Source: Lunularia cruciata
Lineage: Eukaryota; Streptophyta; Marchantiopsida; Lunulariales; Lunulariaceae
DNA: 64,000 nt
Direction: 5' to 3'
Assembly: GCA_948567375.1 (NCBI GenBank)
Contig: OX419755.1
Coordinates: 64,112,944 to 64,176,943 of the forward strand
How positions within the stretch are numbered: position 1 is the first letter of the stretch; every line of letters starts with the position of its first letter. Made by a program: the position numbers and the translations under genes. Shown piece after piece: positions 10,369-21,567 of this stretch. A model generated the notes under the pieces. That model saw only the letters and a program-made list of their open reading frames with translations, was not told where the DNA came from and made no database searches.

Positions 10369-10568
10369 TCCGCTACCCCCCGTTAACCTTTTTATGGAAT
10401 ATTTACGAAAAGTGAAAATAGAGTTTTTGAAACCCCGTTGCCGTAAAGGCTACGGGTCACCTTCCCGAATCCTGTAAGATTTTACGGTCGCGATCCCTCT
10501 ACTATTAGAAAAATGGAATCTAGGCATCACCCGTATCTCTACAATTGAAACCCCTAATAAACTTCTAA

Positions 10569-10890
10569 CCCCTAAATTCACTCTCATACTTTGTAGCTTA
10601 CTTTAGACAGCGTGTATCCATTGCTCTACAGAGTGCAGTGGTTGGTGCAATCCATAGGAGAGCAATCACATTAGGTGATGTTTCTTCGGATGCTCCTGTT
10701 GTGTGTAGACCGTACGACTTGCATAGCTCGGATATCTTAGGTGCGGTAGGGCAGATTTCTCATACCGACTCTATTGGGGCTTAGCCCCATGTTACCTTTT
10801 TTTTCTCTCCCTTGTACTGCTTGATGGGGTCTTCCCATCCTTCATTTTTCCTACGCGGTCTCCTTTTTTCTTCAATAAACTTTTAGTGCT
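10569..10890 (+). mobile_element. LINE-like 3' end, copy 1 (C-terminal ORF + 3' UTR)
   Basis: An open frame 10569-10784 ends ...GAIHRRAITLGDVSS...GAVGQISHTDSIGA then TAG, followed by a GGGGCTTAGCCCC mini-hairpin, pyrimidine-rich DNA and CTTCAATAAAC (poly(A)-signal-like, about 10872). The same C-terminus and stop recur in decayed form at 35570-35760 (+) and inverted at 28140-28410. Sequence upstream of the 35-kb copy (DVVVMDPTR, VPLALDLYGC) recalls the C-terminal part of plant LINE-type reverse transcriptase proteins; that assignment is from memory of the family and is inference. The rest of 10226-11248 shows nothing further. Confidence 0.55.
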
Positions 10891-11248
10891 TAGCCGCACA
10901 AGTCTTTATGGAATCCTACATGTCCTCGATAAAGTTATAACCCGCTAGTTTTAGTTTTAACTATTTAGATTTGCTAGAAATTTCTATGATATCCAGTGGG
11001 AAACCACTTTTTCATCACAATGTTCGTTTTCGTTTCAACTATTTAGTATTTTAGAGAGATCCGAAACTAATCCATAGAGATTAACTTTCTTCAAATTGTC
11101 ACTCGTCTTTTGAAACCCCTCGAATTGAAACCCCTAATGTACATCTCGGGAAACCCTAAATGGTGAGAGAAGTGGAAACGCTACATATGTGCAGTGCCCA
11201 GATCTGTCATAATGAGTTTTCAGGATTAGTCCCAGGGATGAAGGAGCG

Positions 11249-14200
11249 ATGGCCGCCATCACTCTCCGGCGCATAGCTAGAATACCTCTTTGGGTGAACG
11301 AAGCAATTCCATCGGTTTTGTGCCCGAAATTCGTCCTGCCGAGCGTTGACTCGTATGGTCGTGAATCGAATCGCCAAAGCAGTGTTGCAGATGAGCACAA
11401 CGACGTCGTACTCAGCATTGCAGGACTGACTGCGGGCTGGCGGAGTGTCGTAAATTTTTACAATGGATTATCTTCTTCGGCCTGCCATTCTCACGGCTGC
11501 TTCATGTGCACCAGCAGTTTCATCTTTCAAAGGTCTTTTGCGGCGAAATCGAAGAAATCTAAAAGCAGTACGTCGTGGATTTTGCCTTGCATATTTTTAG
11601 CTTGAAATCTCTTATGCAAACCCAAACTAGGTGTTCAAAATTCGTACCATAGAGTCGAGTTTGAGACTGTTAAGTATCTATTCATCCAATGATCCTCCTT
11701 CCAGGACGATGACGACTCCCTGTAAGGTCTCGTTCAACTGATTGGTCTGACAGACCATGTTGACCACTACAAAAAGATCACCACCCATAATCTGATGTCC
11801 TGGAATACTTTCTGTAGAATGGGACCGTGTCTCAGCCCTCTTGTAAGTTCACTTAGTACTGAAGGGACGACGACCAAGCAAGCTCACGGTGCATTGAAAC
11901 GCCTCTTGGAGAGGTATTTCAATCTGGAATACTTTCTGTTGAATGGGACCGTGTCTCAGCCCTCTTTTAAGTTCACTTAGTACTGAAGGGACGATGACCA
12001 AGCAAGCTCACGGTGCAATGAAACGCCTCTTGGAGAGGTATTTCAACGGAAACGCCTGGATCTCACTTATCGGGAACTTTGAAGAATTTATTTAAGGTCT
12101 CGTTCGCCTGAATGGCCCGACAAAGCCAATTCATGTTGTTATCACTTAATCTGAGTTCCATGTGATATCCAGGTGGGCTGGTTGCGTTTCGAACCTACTT
12201 TCCTACCTTCTTATGTGACTAGACTCCAGTGGTCCGCAGTAAAACGGGCGGACATTTTACTGCGGACCACTCCGCATGTCCGGGTCTAACGTCGAGGCTT
12301 TTAGCGCGACGCTGTCTTCAGGGATCCCCCGGATCTATGTACTCTAGCGAGTGAACGGAAGTAATGCTACGTTGTCATGTCTGCGAGCACTGTCATTGCC
12401 CCTCTTAGATTCGGCATGACATTTGTCAGCCTCCTCTTCGCTGAGGATCTGCACATTTTTGTGCTATTATCAGACTTCCCACAGAAATTGTTGCAAGCTA
12501 TAAACTCTGCCAGGTTTCTCTGTGCTAATATTGCGCAGCGAGAAGTATGAAGAGTTGTACATCACATGGTCTGCCTCAGGTTTAATTTCTCTAGTGATTT
12601 TCCGTTGCTTGTCTGAGAATTTTGGCGTCCGTCTTTCTCAGAGTCGGAGGAATCTGAAGGATATGATGAAGATGTATCCTCAGTCGCAAAAGAAAGTGCA
12701 GTTAAATTGATGGAGATGGCGCTAGACGTCTTGTCGAGAGAACATTCCAAACTACGGACAGGAAGGGCTTCAGCAGGAATGCTGGATCACATCCACGTTG
12801 AAGCTCACGGTGTTCGGACGGCCCTCAATCACATCGCCGCTGTGTCTGTCTCCGGACTGCAGACTCTGAACGTTCTCCCTTATGACCCGTCTGTGAGCCA
12901 TTCTCCCCTCTCTTGTCACCATTCTTTCCTGTCACAGTTCTTTCCGTCCTTTCTGATGTCATTCGCTACCTCTTCTTACCACCCTGCAATCTTCTACAAT
13001 TACTAATCTTTGCTCTGTTTCTTGTGCCTCAGATGGTGAGGGAAGTAGAGAAAGCCCTTCTGATGTCTCCCCTCGGCCTCAACCCCGTCGTTGAAGGGTC
13101 TACGATGACTGTACCTCTACCCAGGTGAAGCTCCCATTAAAAGCCACACTCTGTAGATTGTTCCCGGTCTGTCGTATCTTGGAGGGTCAATACGTTCTCA
13201 CTCCAGCAAATCTTCCAGCATCATTACATCTCTCCTCAGGCCATGCGTCGCCCACAAAATAACCCTTTGCAGAGAGCATACCTGGATGTGTGTTCGAGTT
13301 TGGCCTTGTTTCTACCTCGACCAACCAGTTTGGACATGTCCTACGACATATCTTCATTTACAAAATGCAGATATTTTGATCATCAAATCTTTGCTGCATA
13401 ATAATATCTGATGCTCATTTTACTCTGGCGAGACGCGAGCAAATCTTCCATCCTCATAGTGTGCATATATGCTTTGGGGCCATGCTTTGCTAACAGCACG
13501 AGCCTTACATGAGCCAAATGAGTCTTTGCGCTGGTTTGGATCATTGTTACCGAGCCCCATTTCGACGTGTAGGGAAAGTATGAGGCCAATATCCTTAATC
13601 TTCAGCTTTGGCAGTACGTTCTCTAGCAGACTTTCCATCCTCCTACGTGAACCGCGAAGTACTAGGGGGCCACGATTTGCTTCAACCGAAGCAGTGCCAT
13701 TAGTGTGGGATCTTCGTGAATTACTACAACACGCTGATCTACAACAAGTGTGGATGGCGCACATACTAGGCATTATGGAGATATTAATGTAGTAGCCAGT
13801 TCAAAACTTCGTAGAGGAGAGGGAATGATGTAATTCCTTTTCGTCTGCCCAGGGGCTTCTGACACGCTTGTAATGTGGTGGATGCCGCATGACTGTCGAT
13901 GACAAGCAGGCTAACCAAGGAGCACTGTGAGGTGAGATGCGCATCAAGGCCTCGAGTTGCAGATGTGGGGTTCTGTTTACAGCTTATTTGCTTCCCGCGG
14001 CAATATATCTGAACTAACCATTAACTTTTTCCAGTCTATCTGCAAACTTGCCGATAAAGCCGGAGAAATCGCCAAATTGAGCGTAAGAAGAGCACGCAAA
14101 GACGTAAGTACTCCCACTACAGTTTCAACCTTCGGTTTATCCTGGACTCTAATTGAATACTCTGTAACGGAGAGAAACTCATGGACTTATTTTGTACTTG

Positions 14201-14345
14201 ACAGGCATTGGACAGAGCCAAAGCTGCCGGCCTCTCAAAAGACGAATTGAAGAGATTCGAAAAGGAGGTGGAAGAACTGACGAAGAAGTACGTGAAATCA
14301 ATTGATGAGGTGTGCAAAAGAAAGGAGAAAGAAATCATGGCTTAA
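11249..14345 (+). CDS. RRF: Organellar ribosome recycling factor (mitochondrial type)
   Basis: Ribosome recycling factor splits the post-termination ribosome with EF-G in organelles. Exons read by frame and GT-AG sites: 11249-11567, 12642-12892, 13033-13124, 13910-13931, 14035-14103, 14205-14345; 894 nt, 297 residues. The first about 105 residues are Arg/Ser-rich with FAAKSKKSK, an organellar targeting peptide plus linker. The RRF body follows: LSREHSKLRTGRASAGMLDH, LNHIAAVSV, LNVLPYDPS, VEKALLMSPLGLNP, LTKEHCE, then KLADKAGEIAKLSVRRARKDALDRAK and a basic helix ending EKEIMA. These are the conserved blocks of the family. Overall similarity fits the plant mitochondrial form better than the plastid one, but that is judgement. 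Intron 1 is 1074 bp, with a duplication and a hairpin. Start: first ATG of the open exon 1 frame. Confidence 0.93.
11800..12046 (+). repeat. 124-bp tandem duplication in RRF intron 1
   Basis: 11800-11923 and 11924-12046 are near-identical (CTGGAATACTTTCTGT... to GAGGTATTTCAA), differing at only a few bases. They are flanked by a more diverged pair starting GGTCTCGTTC (about 11726 and 12095). It is recent, and it lies in an intron with no needed coding sequence. Confidence 0.9.
12228..12271. repeat. Perfect 17-bp inverted repeat in RRF intron 1
   Basis: AGTGGTCCGCAGTAAAA at 12228-12244 and its exact reverse complement at 12255-12271, with a 10-base loop. It looks like the ends of a very short MITE. 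No clear target duplication was found. Confidence 0.85.
13910..13931 (+). other. RRF: 22-nt microexon of RRF
   Basis: Exon 3 ends with two bases of an Arg codon and exon 5 starts in phase 0, so 1+3n nt are missing. Between GACAAGCAG (acceptor) and GTGAGA (donor) the 22 nt complete Arg and encode LTKEHCE, the conserved LTKEH block of RRF. Both splice sites are good and the phase closes exactly. Any gene predictor that skips it would break or shift the protein. Confidence 0.9.
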
Positions 14346-15106
14346 GAAGAGTTAACTTATCGTAGGAAGCAAAACACTGGTCAAGCAAGTAGTCAGGCTT
14401 TTGAGCACAAACACTTAGGTCATTCTTCCTGTGTTAACCCCTACGTCTAAGCAACCTGTCTCGGGGTAAACTACTCTCAGAAGATCTGTATCTAAAGACA
14501 TGCGTGCCTCTCAACTATACCTCTAATATCTCTTAATGATTCCAAGAATACCACCACAAACAGAAGGAGCGTGTCCTTTTGATACATATTGCGTCAAGTG
14601 AATTCAGGTCTTGTTCAGATTTTCTCTGGTTTGGCCAGCAAGAGAACATAATTTGAAGAATCTTGAACACGTCAACATCTAGAGACATCCGTTGTGGATG
14701 TTAGAAATCCAAATTATGATTCGGGAGATTTACCATTTTTAGTTTTGTACGCATGTAGAAACGCGATGATGAAAATATTTACTTTCCAATGGATTGCCAG
14801 TTGTTGCAAGCTGAAGGAGAGTTGTAGCCGAGGATTATTCAACCACCTTGTCAACTTGCCTGATGTCTAATATCTCAACCGGAGTAGGACTGAAGGCAAA
14901 AATGTGGAGAAAATTGTTAGTCCGGCGAGGTTGGAGATCTTCCACTTGGTAGTGATCAGGCAAAATCCATCCTGCCGACAGTCGCCGCACCCAGTTAGCC
15001 TTACATGGATGATTCGAATTTATTAGCACAGTCCCAACAACCCCGGAGATGATGCAATCAAAACCCCTCGAGTGAAACTGGCATGGGAAAGAATAAACGG
15101 GTATCG

Positions 15107-15140
15107 AGGATAGATAGAGACTCCCGCCTCTATCTATCCT
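15107..15140. repeat. Perfect 13-bp hairpin
   Basis: AGGATAGATAGAG at 15107-15119 and its exact reverse complement at 15128-15140 around ACTCCCGC (loop with a further base). Function unknown. Confidence 0.8.
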
Positions 15141-15779
15141 GCCGAAGGTATCCACCACCAAAGTTGGTTTACACACTTGATTCGAATTTGTGAACGTTGG
15201 TCGGATCACCCCGAAAAAGTTAGATTTAGACCTCTACCACTGAGCTCGTTCGTCAAGGAAGAATCGATCATCGAGATGGTTTCAGCCTCGAAATGTATTA
15301 TAATACGCGGAACGTATGGACGAACACGTTTATCTATCTCCTTTATGTCTTTATGTCAAAGATTGGGAATTTCCTAACTACATTTCAGGCGAGCCCACAG
15401 TCCTCAAATCCAGAGATTCAAACGTATGAATAGTGTAGTGTACTTTACTAGTGGAAACAAGACCTACATTTCTCCAGGAACCGAAAAAAACTCGGCAAGG
15501 GACCCTCGAAGTCAGTCTAACAGGAAGAAAGATGACTAATGTAGGCTACTCCCTATATCTCTTAGTGCTTTGCTCTTTATGCTATTTGGGCATAGAACTT
15601 TGTGTCTCCATGTCTATTTGCACTTTTTCATGGGATCGTGGACTCTTCCTGTTCATTTGCACTTTTTGATACACCTATCTTCCTTTTCCTCCTTCGGGAT
15701 ATATTATTGGGCCTGTTTACTCTATCACGAGCGGAAACAAGCCAGAGAGTAACATAGAAAGTAACCTTGTCTTTCCTTG

Positions 15780-15885
15780 TACCCATGTTACCTTTTTTGT
15801 CTTTCCCTTGTACGGCTTGATGGGTTCTGCCCATCCTTCGTTTTTCCGACGCGGTCGCCTTTTCCTTCTTTCCAATAAACTGAAA
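15780..15885 (+). repeat. LINE-like 3' UTR fragment
   Basis: CCCATGTTACC, a pyrimidine tract, CTTGTACGGCTTGATGGG, GCCCATCCTTCGTTTTTCC and CCAATAAAC match 10787-10880 in the same order. Only the part after the ORF stop is present, as expected for a 5'-truncated LINE insertion (inference). With the 10.8-kb copy it forms a direct repeat around the RRF gene. Confidence 0.7.
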
Positions 15886-17915
15886 GCCTCGCGAAGGGAC
15901 CCGCAGCCTAACAAGAAGGATGGGAAGACCCACCCCTCCCTAACCTAAAATCTAAGTGCATCGGACTGAGACTAAGAAGAAGAAGAAGAGCTACTATAGC
16001 TTATACGTAACTAACGTGCATATCGAAGAGCTCGAAAATTTTATTTATGATTCGAGACTATGAAGTTATAATAACGGATGTTCTGATTACAAATCTCATA
16101 CGAGATGCACGATTAGAGAGAGTGATTGTATGTTTACAAATCTCTTACAAGATGCAAGTTTAGAGTGAGTGATTATAATCATCTCGATAATTGGTGAACC
16201 AAGCAGCAACAGCTAAAATCTTCAAATTTAAGGGTATGTAGCAAGGTCACTTCTTGACATAGAATTATATGAAACGATAGACACGAACTTAAACATGCTT
16301 ATCAGAGATTGCAGGTGAGCTTACCAGACTCTCGGTGATAACAGAAAGTATCATTTTCACTTTTGACCGCCAGGACTAGACAATTGCACTGCAGGATGTG
16401 TTTTTCCTGCCATATAAAGTTCCTTCTCATTCCTTTTGTAAAATGATGAAAATTCTCTTAACTCCATGTACTCTATCCAGATGTAGAGAATCAAATAGAG
16501 TCCATCGTCTTACCCTGAGCATGCTTCGTAAGTCGTAGGTAACCAGTTTACTCAAAAGAGAAACCAAAACCTAGAAACTTCCAGTACGTGGTCTCAGATA
16601 TTTATGCATGATTTATCGTTTTAGCTGTCATGTAATGCAATTAGAGAAACTTAGTCCGATCTGTGAACCTTGTACGCTAAAAAAGGGCCAACCTGCGGTA
16701 GGAAGTCGCATGGATCAACGAAGACACCCTGGGTGTACAGGTCCAAGCAATGAGGAGCAGGTTCCAGTTGGATGTAACGCACTCTAAAAGTTTCTATGCG
16801 CCAAGAGAGAAATTGGAAACCAGGTACTGTAACACAGTGTTGCGGATAGACTCTACATTCACCACTGTACATTTTCCCATTTGTACCAGATTCTATGAGC
16901 AGTAGCAAGGGAAACACCTGCTTATTTGAACGAAAGCTTGGAGGCCTGCAGGAGAATAAACAGAAAACTGAGTGATACGGCTGCATTGAAAGGTTTCAAC
17001 AGAAGGATTGAATTGAGTGCGTAGAAAGGGATAAGGGTGGTCGAATCACCGCTGGTTCTGAGGTGAGAGCAAGCCGCGCACCTCTAAAGCGATCCCGGGA
17101 GCCTTGTCAATGGGAGGTGTCGCATATGGCAACGGAATTTGCCGCAAGAGCAGAGCAGACGCCCCATCGTGGATGAAATACGTGCACGGGCAAGGAATAT
17201 TCTGGAAGCGCTCAGGTGGGAGAAGTGGAATGCGCCCACGTGTGAAGTGAGTGTCTCTCCGTCCTTTTGTCCGTCCACGAACGTGATGATGGAACTAGAG
17301 GCACTGGACGCAATCGCAGCGTGCACGTCTGCGATTTGGCTCGTTCATTGAGTGAATCCGCGACTGCGGCTGCAGATGCGGGAGGAGACTCAATGACGTC
17401 TTAGAGAAGAAAAGGAATACGATGTTGCAAGGGATTATGCTGATCGACCCTCCTCCCGCTGCTGCTCCAGTTGAACACGTGTAAATCACTGCATCTAAAT
17501 AATATACTGTAGAATATGTGGCTTCACGGTTTGGTTCTCAATCAATGAAGCAATCAACAATAAACGAGAGTGTTGCAGTCGGAGGAAGAAGTCAGGAAGG
17601 GGAATTGAGGGGCGATGAGATAATAATTAGGACGTGAGAAAGAGGCGATGTTGTAGAAGAAAGAGAAGACGACGTTCTATCACGGTAGTTGTCACATATT
17701 AACAAAGGATTTCGATGATGATTCTTCTGCTCAATCGCTCGGTTTCTTTGAGGTGTTTATCGTGATGGTGTCCGGCCGTTTCATTCAAGGTGAATTAATC
17801 AATTTGTAGGAGGAGGAGGAGGAGGAGGGTAAGAAGCGGTAAAGTTAGCGTAATCAGTCCGTGACGGGTGAGAAGGTCTGTTTCCTACATGAGAGGGGAG
17901 GAGCAGAGAAAGACG

Positions 17916-20900
17916 ATGGGTCGGGCTCGGGGGACCATTCTGGTTGTTGGATTCGTTTTGGCTTGTATTGTTTGCCTGGCGGGGGATGTTGGAGCTTTCA
18001 AGGCGCCATTCAAACCCGATGATTTGCTGCCTCTTCTGCCTCACAGTGTTTCTTGGCCGATTTTGAACACTCTTCATAATGCTGTGGACATTCTGCCGCA
18101 ATTCGTCGGTGCTGTTACGGATGAGAACACTACTGTCACGTGGAAAGGAGCGTGCTTTTACCAAAATGAAGCCTACATTGAGTTCACCAAGCCTCCCGGT
18201 GAAAATACGACAGGAGGTGGAGTGATACACTTGCAGGTAGTGCCCTCTCTATTTCAAGGTTTCTTTAAACTATGCGATGGTCTTGTTATTGGGTTGGTGT
18301 CGAGCTGTGGCCTTAGATTTCACTTCAATTCTTTTCTTTGCAATATTTATACGACTCCACTCTGCAGGTCACTGAGCTGTGATTAATGTAGAGAAGCGTA
18401 AATAGCTCCGTCCAAATCTTCAGTTCGTATTCTCTACCTTCTGACTTCGAGATTTCGAGAGCAGTCTTATGCAAATTAAGTGAGTGAGCTAACTTCTGTA
18501 AATCAGGAAGAAGTAACAGAACAGTGTATGAAGTCATCTTGAAGTGGAAATGACAGAGGCGTACGTGATTTTAAGGAGATTTGCTTAGGAAAATGCACCA
18601 TTCCACAGTCTCACAATTTTTTGGGGCTACCGTCGTGAAGAAGTCTCTATTTGTCTGGATATAATATCCAAGTGCTCTCCGATAAGTGTGGGAGGACCTC
18701 GTGGAATTTGCCGGGTTTACCTTGTCGCATAGGCCTGTCTACCTGAGTCGTGGGTCGCTCTTTCTGATATGACACTTGTACGTTTTAAGATCTGTTAGGT
18801 AGTATCAAATACCCAGCTATCTTGGCAACGGTTCCTGTTGGTCTCGTTTCGGTTTATTATGCCAATTTCACGAAGCACTCCTACTTTATTGCCTGCTTTT
18901 CCTTTCATGAACCGCAGGGGCGCAAGAAATTAAGATATTATGAAGCAGACCCTAGATATACGTTACTAGGAGCTGGACTAGGAAGTAGTTGGAAGGAAAT
19001 CTTTGTCATACGTTTCAGTAGTTACCGACAGATCACCTTCTGTTGTGCAGACAAGCGACGCTCACAGTTGGACGTGTATGGACCTCTACGTCTTTGCAAC
19101 ACCCTTTCGGATAACATGGGACTATTACTTCACAGCCCGCGCACATACCTTGTATATTGACAAGTGGGAAGAAGGAGAAGAACAATACGTAAGGCTTTAC
19201 ACTTTTTGGTGCTGTGGTAGTTGATGTAAGCTTTTTCTCCATATCTAGGTCTGGGTTTTACTCCTATATCACCATTTACCGAGAAAGCTACTTCAGATGC
19301 ATGTGCTGACACGTGAATCAACGTGCAGGTTAAAGAAAAGGGGTTTTCAGTTTTCTTAATGCCGGCGGGCATGCTTGGCACTTTCGTTGCCTTGTGGGAT
19401 GTGCTTCCTATCTTCTCGAACACCGGATGGGGTGAAGGTTCGAATATTGCCTTCCTGGAGAAGCATATGGGTGCAACGTTCATCAAACGAACGGGTCCAT
19501 TGGTCACCAACGTTACAGCAAATGAAGTTCACTCAGGGGATTTTCTGGCCCTCTCCAAGATCAAAGGCCGATGGGGTGGTTTTGAAACTCTTGAGAAATG
19601 GGTGACAGGTGCTTATGCTGGACATACGGCTGTTTGTCTCAAGGATGATGATGGCAAGCTTTGGGTTGGTGAATCCGGTCATGAAAATGCGGAGGTATAG
19701 TCCCCCTGATCCTTCCCCGTGGGGTTTTATCAGCTGATTTTACTTTTTCTAACACTTTATGCTGCTATTTGGAACTAAACAGTAAAAGAATTACAAGTAT
19801 TATTATAACACCTTGCTATGCTATTTGAGTGTACAGCCTTTTCTATATGTGGTCAGATTTCCTGGCACTTCTACCTGGAGGTTCCTCGTGGAAGATATGA
19901 CACATGGACTTCGCTTTCCTATCTTTATATTTGCAGGGCAAAGAAGTCATTGTTGTTATTCCATGGGACGACTGGTGGAACTTGCAGCTCGTCGATGATG
20001 CCGATCCTCAAATTGCTCTCCTTCCGTTGAAACCTGAGTTTAGAGCGAAGTTCAACAACACTGCCGCCTGGGAGTATGCGCGGAAAATGAATGGACAGCC
20101 TTACGGATATCACAACATGATTTTCAGCTGGATAGACACTCGAACCGACAATTATCCCCCACCACTAGATGCTAACCTGGTATGGTCCAACGTCCTTTTC
20201 TGCTGGCTTCCTTTACTTGTTAGAATCTCTGTAAAAATCTATACAAACGTTGCAAGAGGCTGTAAATCTTTTCCCTCTTCGCTTGTATTGCGTACTGGGA
20301 TGTGCTGTGGATATGCTCATTGAGTCGCGTTAAGTTACGTCCTGTCTTTAAAAGCCATTAAGTTCCTGTTTTGGCTCCCAAGTGCTCCTTGATATTAAGC
20401 ATAAAAGCTGTATTTATATGGTAGGATTAATTACGACACAACCGTTCTTGTAGGTTTGCTGCACCAAACACCTTTTACTTGGAAGTGGCCTTTTTTAGTA
20501 GAGTGACTTGTGAGTCAATCTAACATCGTTTCTCTCATCTTTAGAATGGTCTGTGTGGGCCAAGATCATGACGTGAACACTTTAAGCTGATAGTTTGATC
20601 TTTGGGACAGGTGGCCTCTGTTATCACAATGTGGACTCGAATTCAACCTGATTATGCCTCAAATATGTGGAATGAAGCATTGAACAAGCGGCTTGGCACT
20701 GAGGTATTTTCAGTACCTGGATTGCAGAAGCTCACAATCGTTTTGAACGAATGAGGTTGTTGAGTTCGTTCAGTAGATCTCATGAACCACAAGAGTTCTT
20801 TGATCTTGCCTTTAAAATTAGGACGATTCTCACGGGCTCGGGGAGGCATGGTTCGCAATAATCTAAGCACCCAATGGGTTCAGGGTTCTTCACCAGACAT

Positions 20901-21567
20901 GGCTCGCAATGTTCTATGCATTCTATGGGTTTAGGGTTGTTTATCATTAGATTCGAGAACTCTGACCGCTGTGGTCTGGGACTCCAAGGTAGATCATTTA
21001 TGACTGGTTTCTTTACACATCTTTGTGTGATGTAGGGACTGGATCTGCCACAAGTGATATCGGAAAGTGAGAAACAAGGCATACCATTCGAGGAGCTTCT
21101 TGCCTTCCCAGAGCAAGACGAGTGGGAGTATAGTGATGGGAAGTCCACAACGTGTGTGGCATTTATCCTTGAAATGTATAAGGAAGCTGGGTTGTTTGGG
21201 GATCTATCAGATTCTATTCAAGTCACTGAATTTACGGTATGTTTCTCTTAGCAACTTGGTTTTGGATCATGTATATTATAGGAGATCTGTTAGAGAACGT
21301 TTGTGACGGCACTGCTTCATTGCTGACTCTTTATGTGGTGATGTTGGACAGATACGTGACGCCTACATGCTTCACTTTTACGAAACAGATCCCTCGAAGC
21401 TCCCCTCTTTCTGCAATTTAGGAAACGATACTAAGCTACCCTTCTGCCAAATTTTGGGCCAATATTTGATGGAACTTCCCCTGTACAGCACCATTGCTCC
21501 GTATCCGCACATGGACGAAACCTGCCCCTCTATTCCACCATCTTACAAGAGGCCTTCACATTGCTGA
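17916..21567 (+). CDS. Secretory-pathway protein with permuted NlpC/P60-like cysteine hydrolase signature
   Basis: Exons by frame and GT-AG sites: 17916-18236, 19051-19188, 19329-19694, 19937-20179, 20611-20703, 21036-21236, 21352-21567; 1578 nt, 525 residues, every intron in phase 0. The N-terminus MGRARGTILVVGFVLACIVCLAGDVGA is split here as a basic start and a hydrophobic core ending in a typical cleavage site, so a signal peptide is likely; ATG 17889 in frame is an alternative start. Several Asn-x-Ser/Thr sites and many Cys fit the secretory pathway. AYAGHTAVCL (exon 3) and later STTCVAFILEMY (exon 6) give His before Cys, the order of circularly permuted NlpC/P60 (YiiX-like) hydrolases. 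It belongs to a conserved plant family I recognise but cannot name. Substrate unknown. Confidence 0.87.

Larger units (their letters stand above)
14346..17915. other. Intergenic region between RRF and the NlpC/P60-like gene
   Basis: No gene recognised. It holds the RRF 3' flank, the hairpin at 15107-15140, a LINE-like 3' fragment at 15780-15880 and an (AGG)7 run at 17808-17828 close to the next gene, probably in its 5' UTR or promoter. A minus-strand open frame 16986-16651 (111 codons) has no family features I know. Base composition is gene-like rather than AT-rich. Confidence 0.6.

Noticed and set aside
11795-11980. Open frame across the 124-bp tandem repeat as an RRF exon
   Set aside because: The repeat frame contains stops in the second unit, and the protein joins correctly from exon 1 to 12642 without it.
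12170-12215. tRNA gene suggested by GTTTCGAACC
   Set aside because: No matching acceptor stem, D-arm or anticodon arm can be built around it.
16651-16986. Minus-strand open frame of 111 codons, possible gene
   Set aside because: No recognisable motif, no clear splice partners and no conserved block; length is within chance for this composition. Mentioned only in the intergenic entry.
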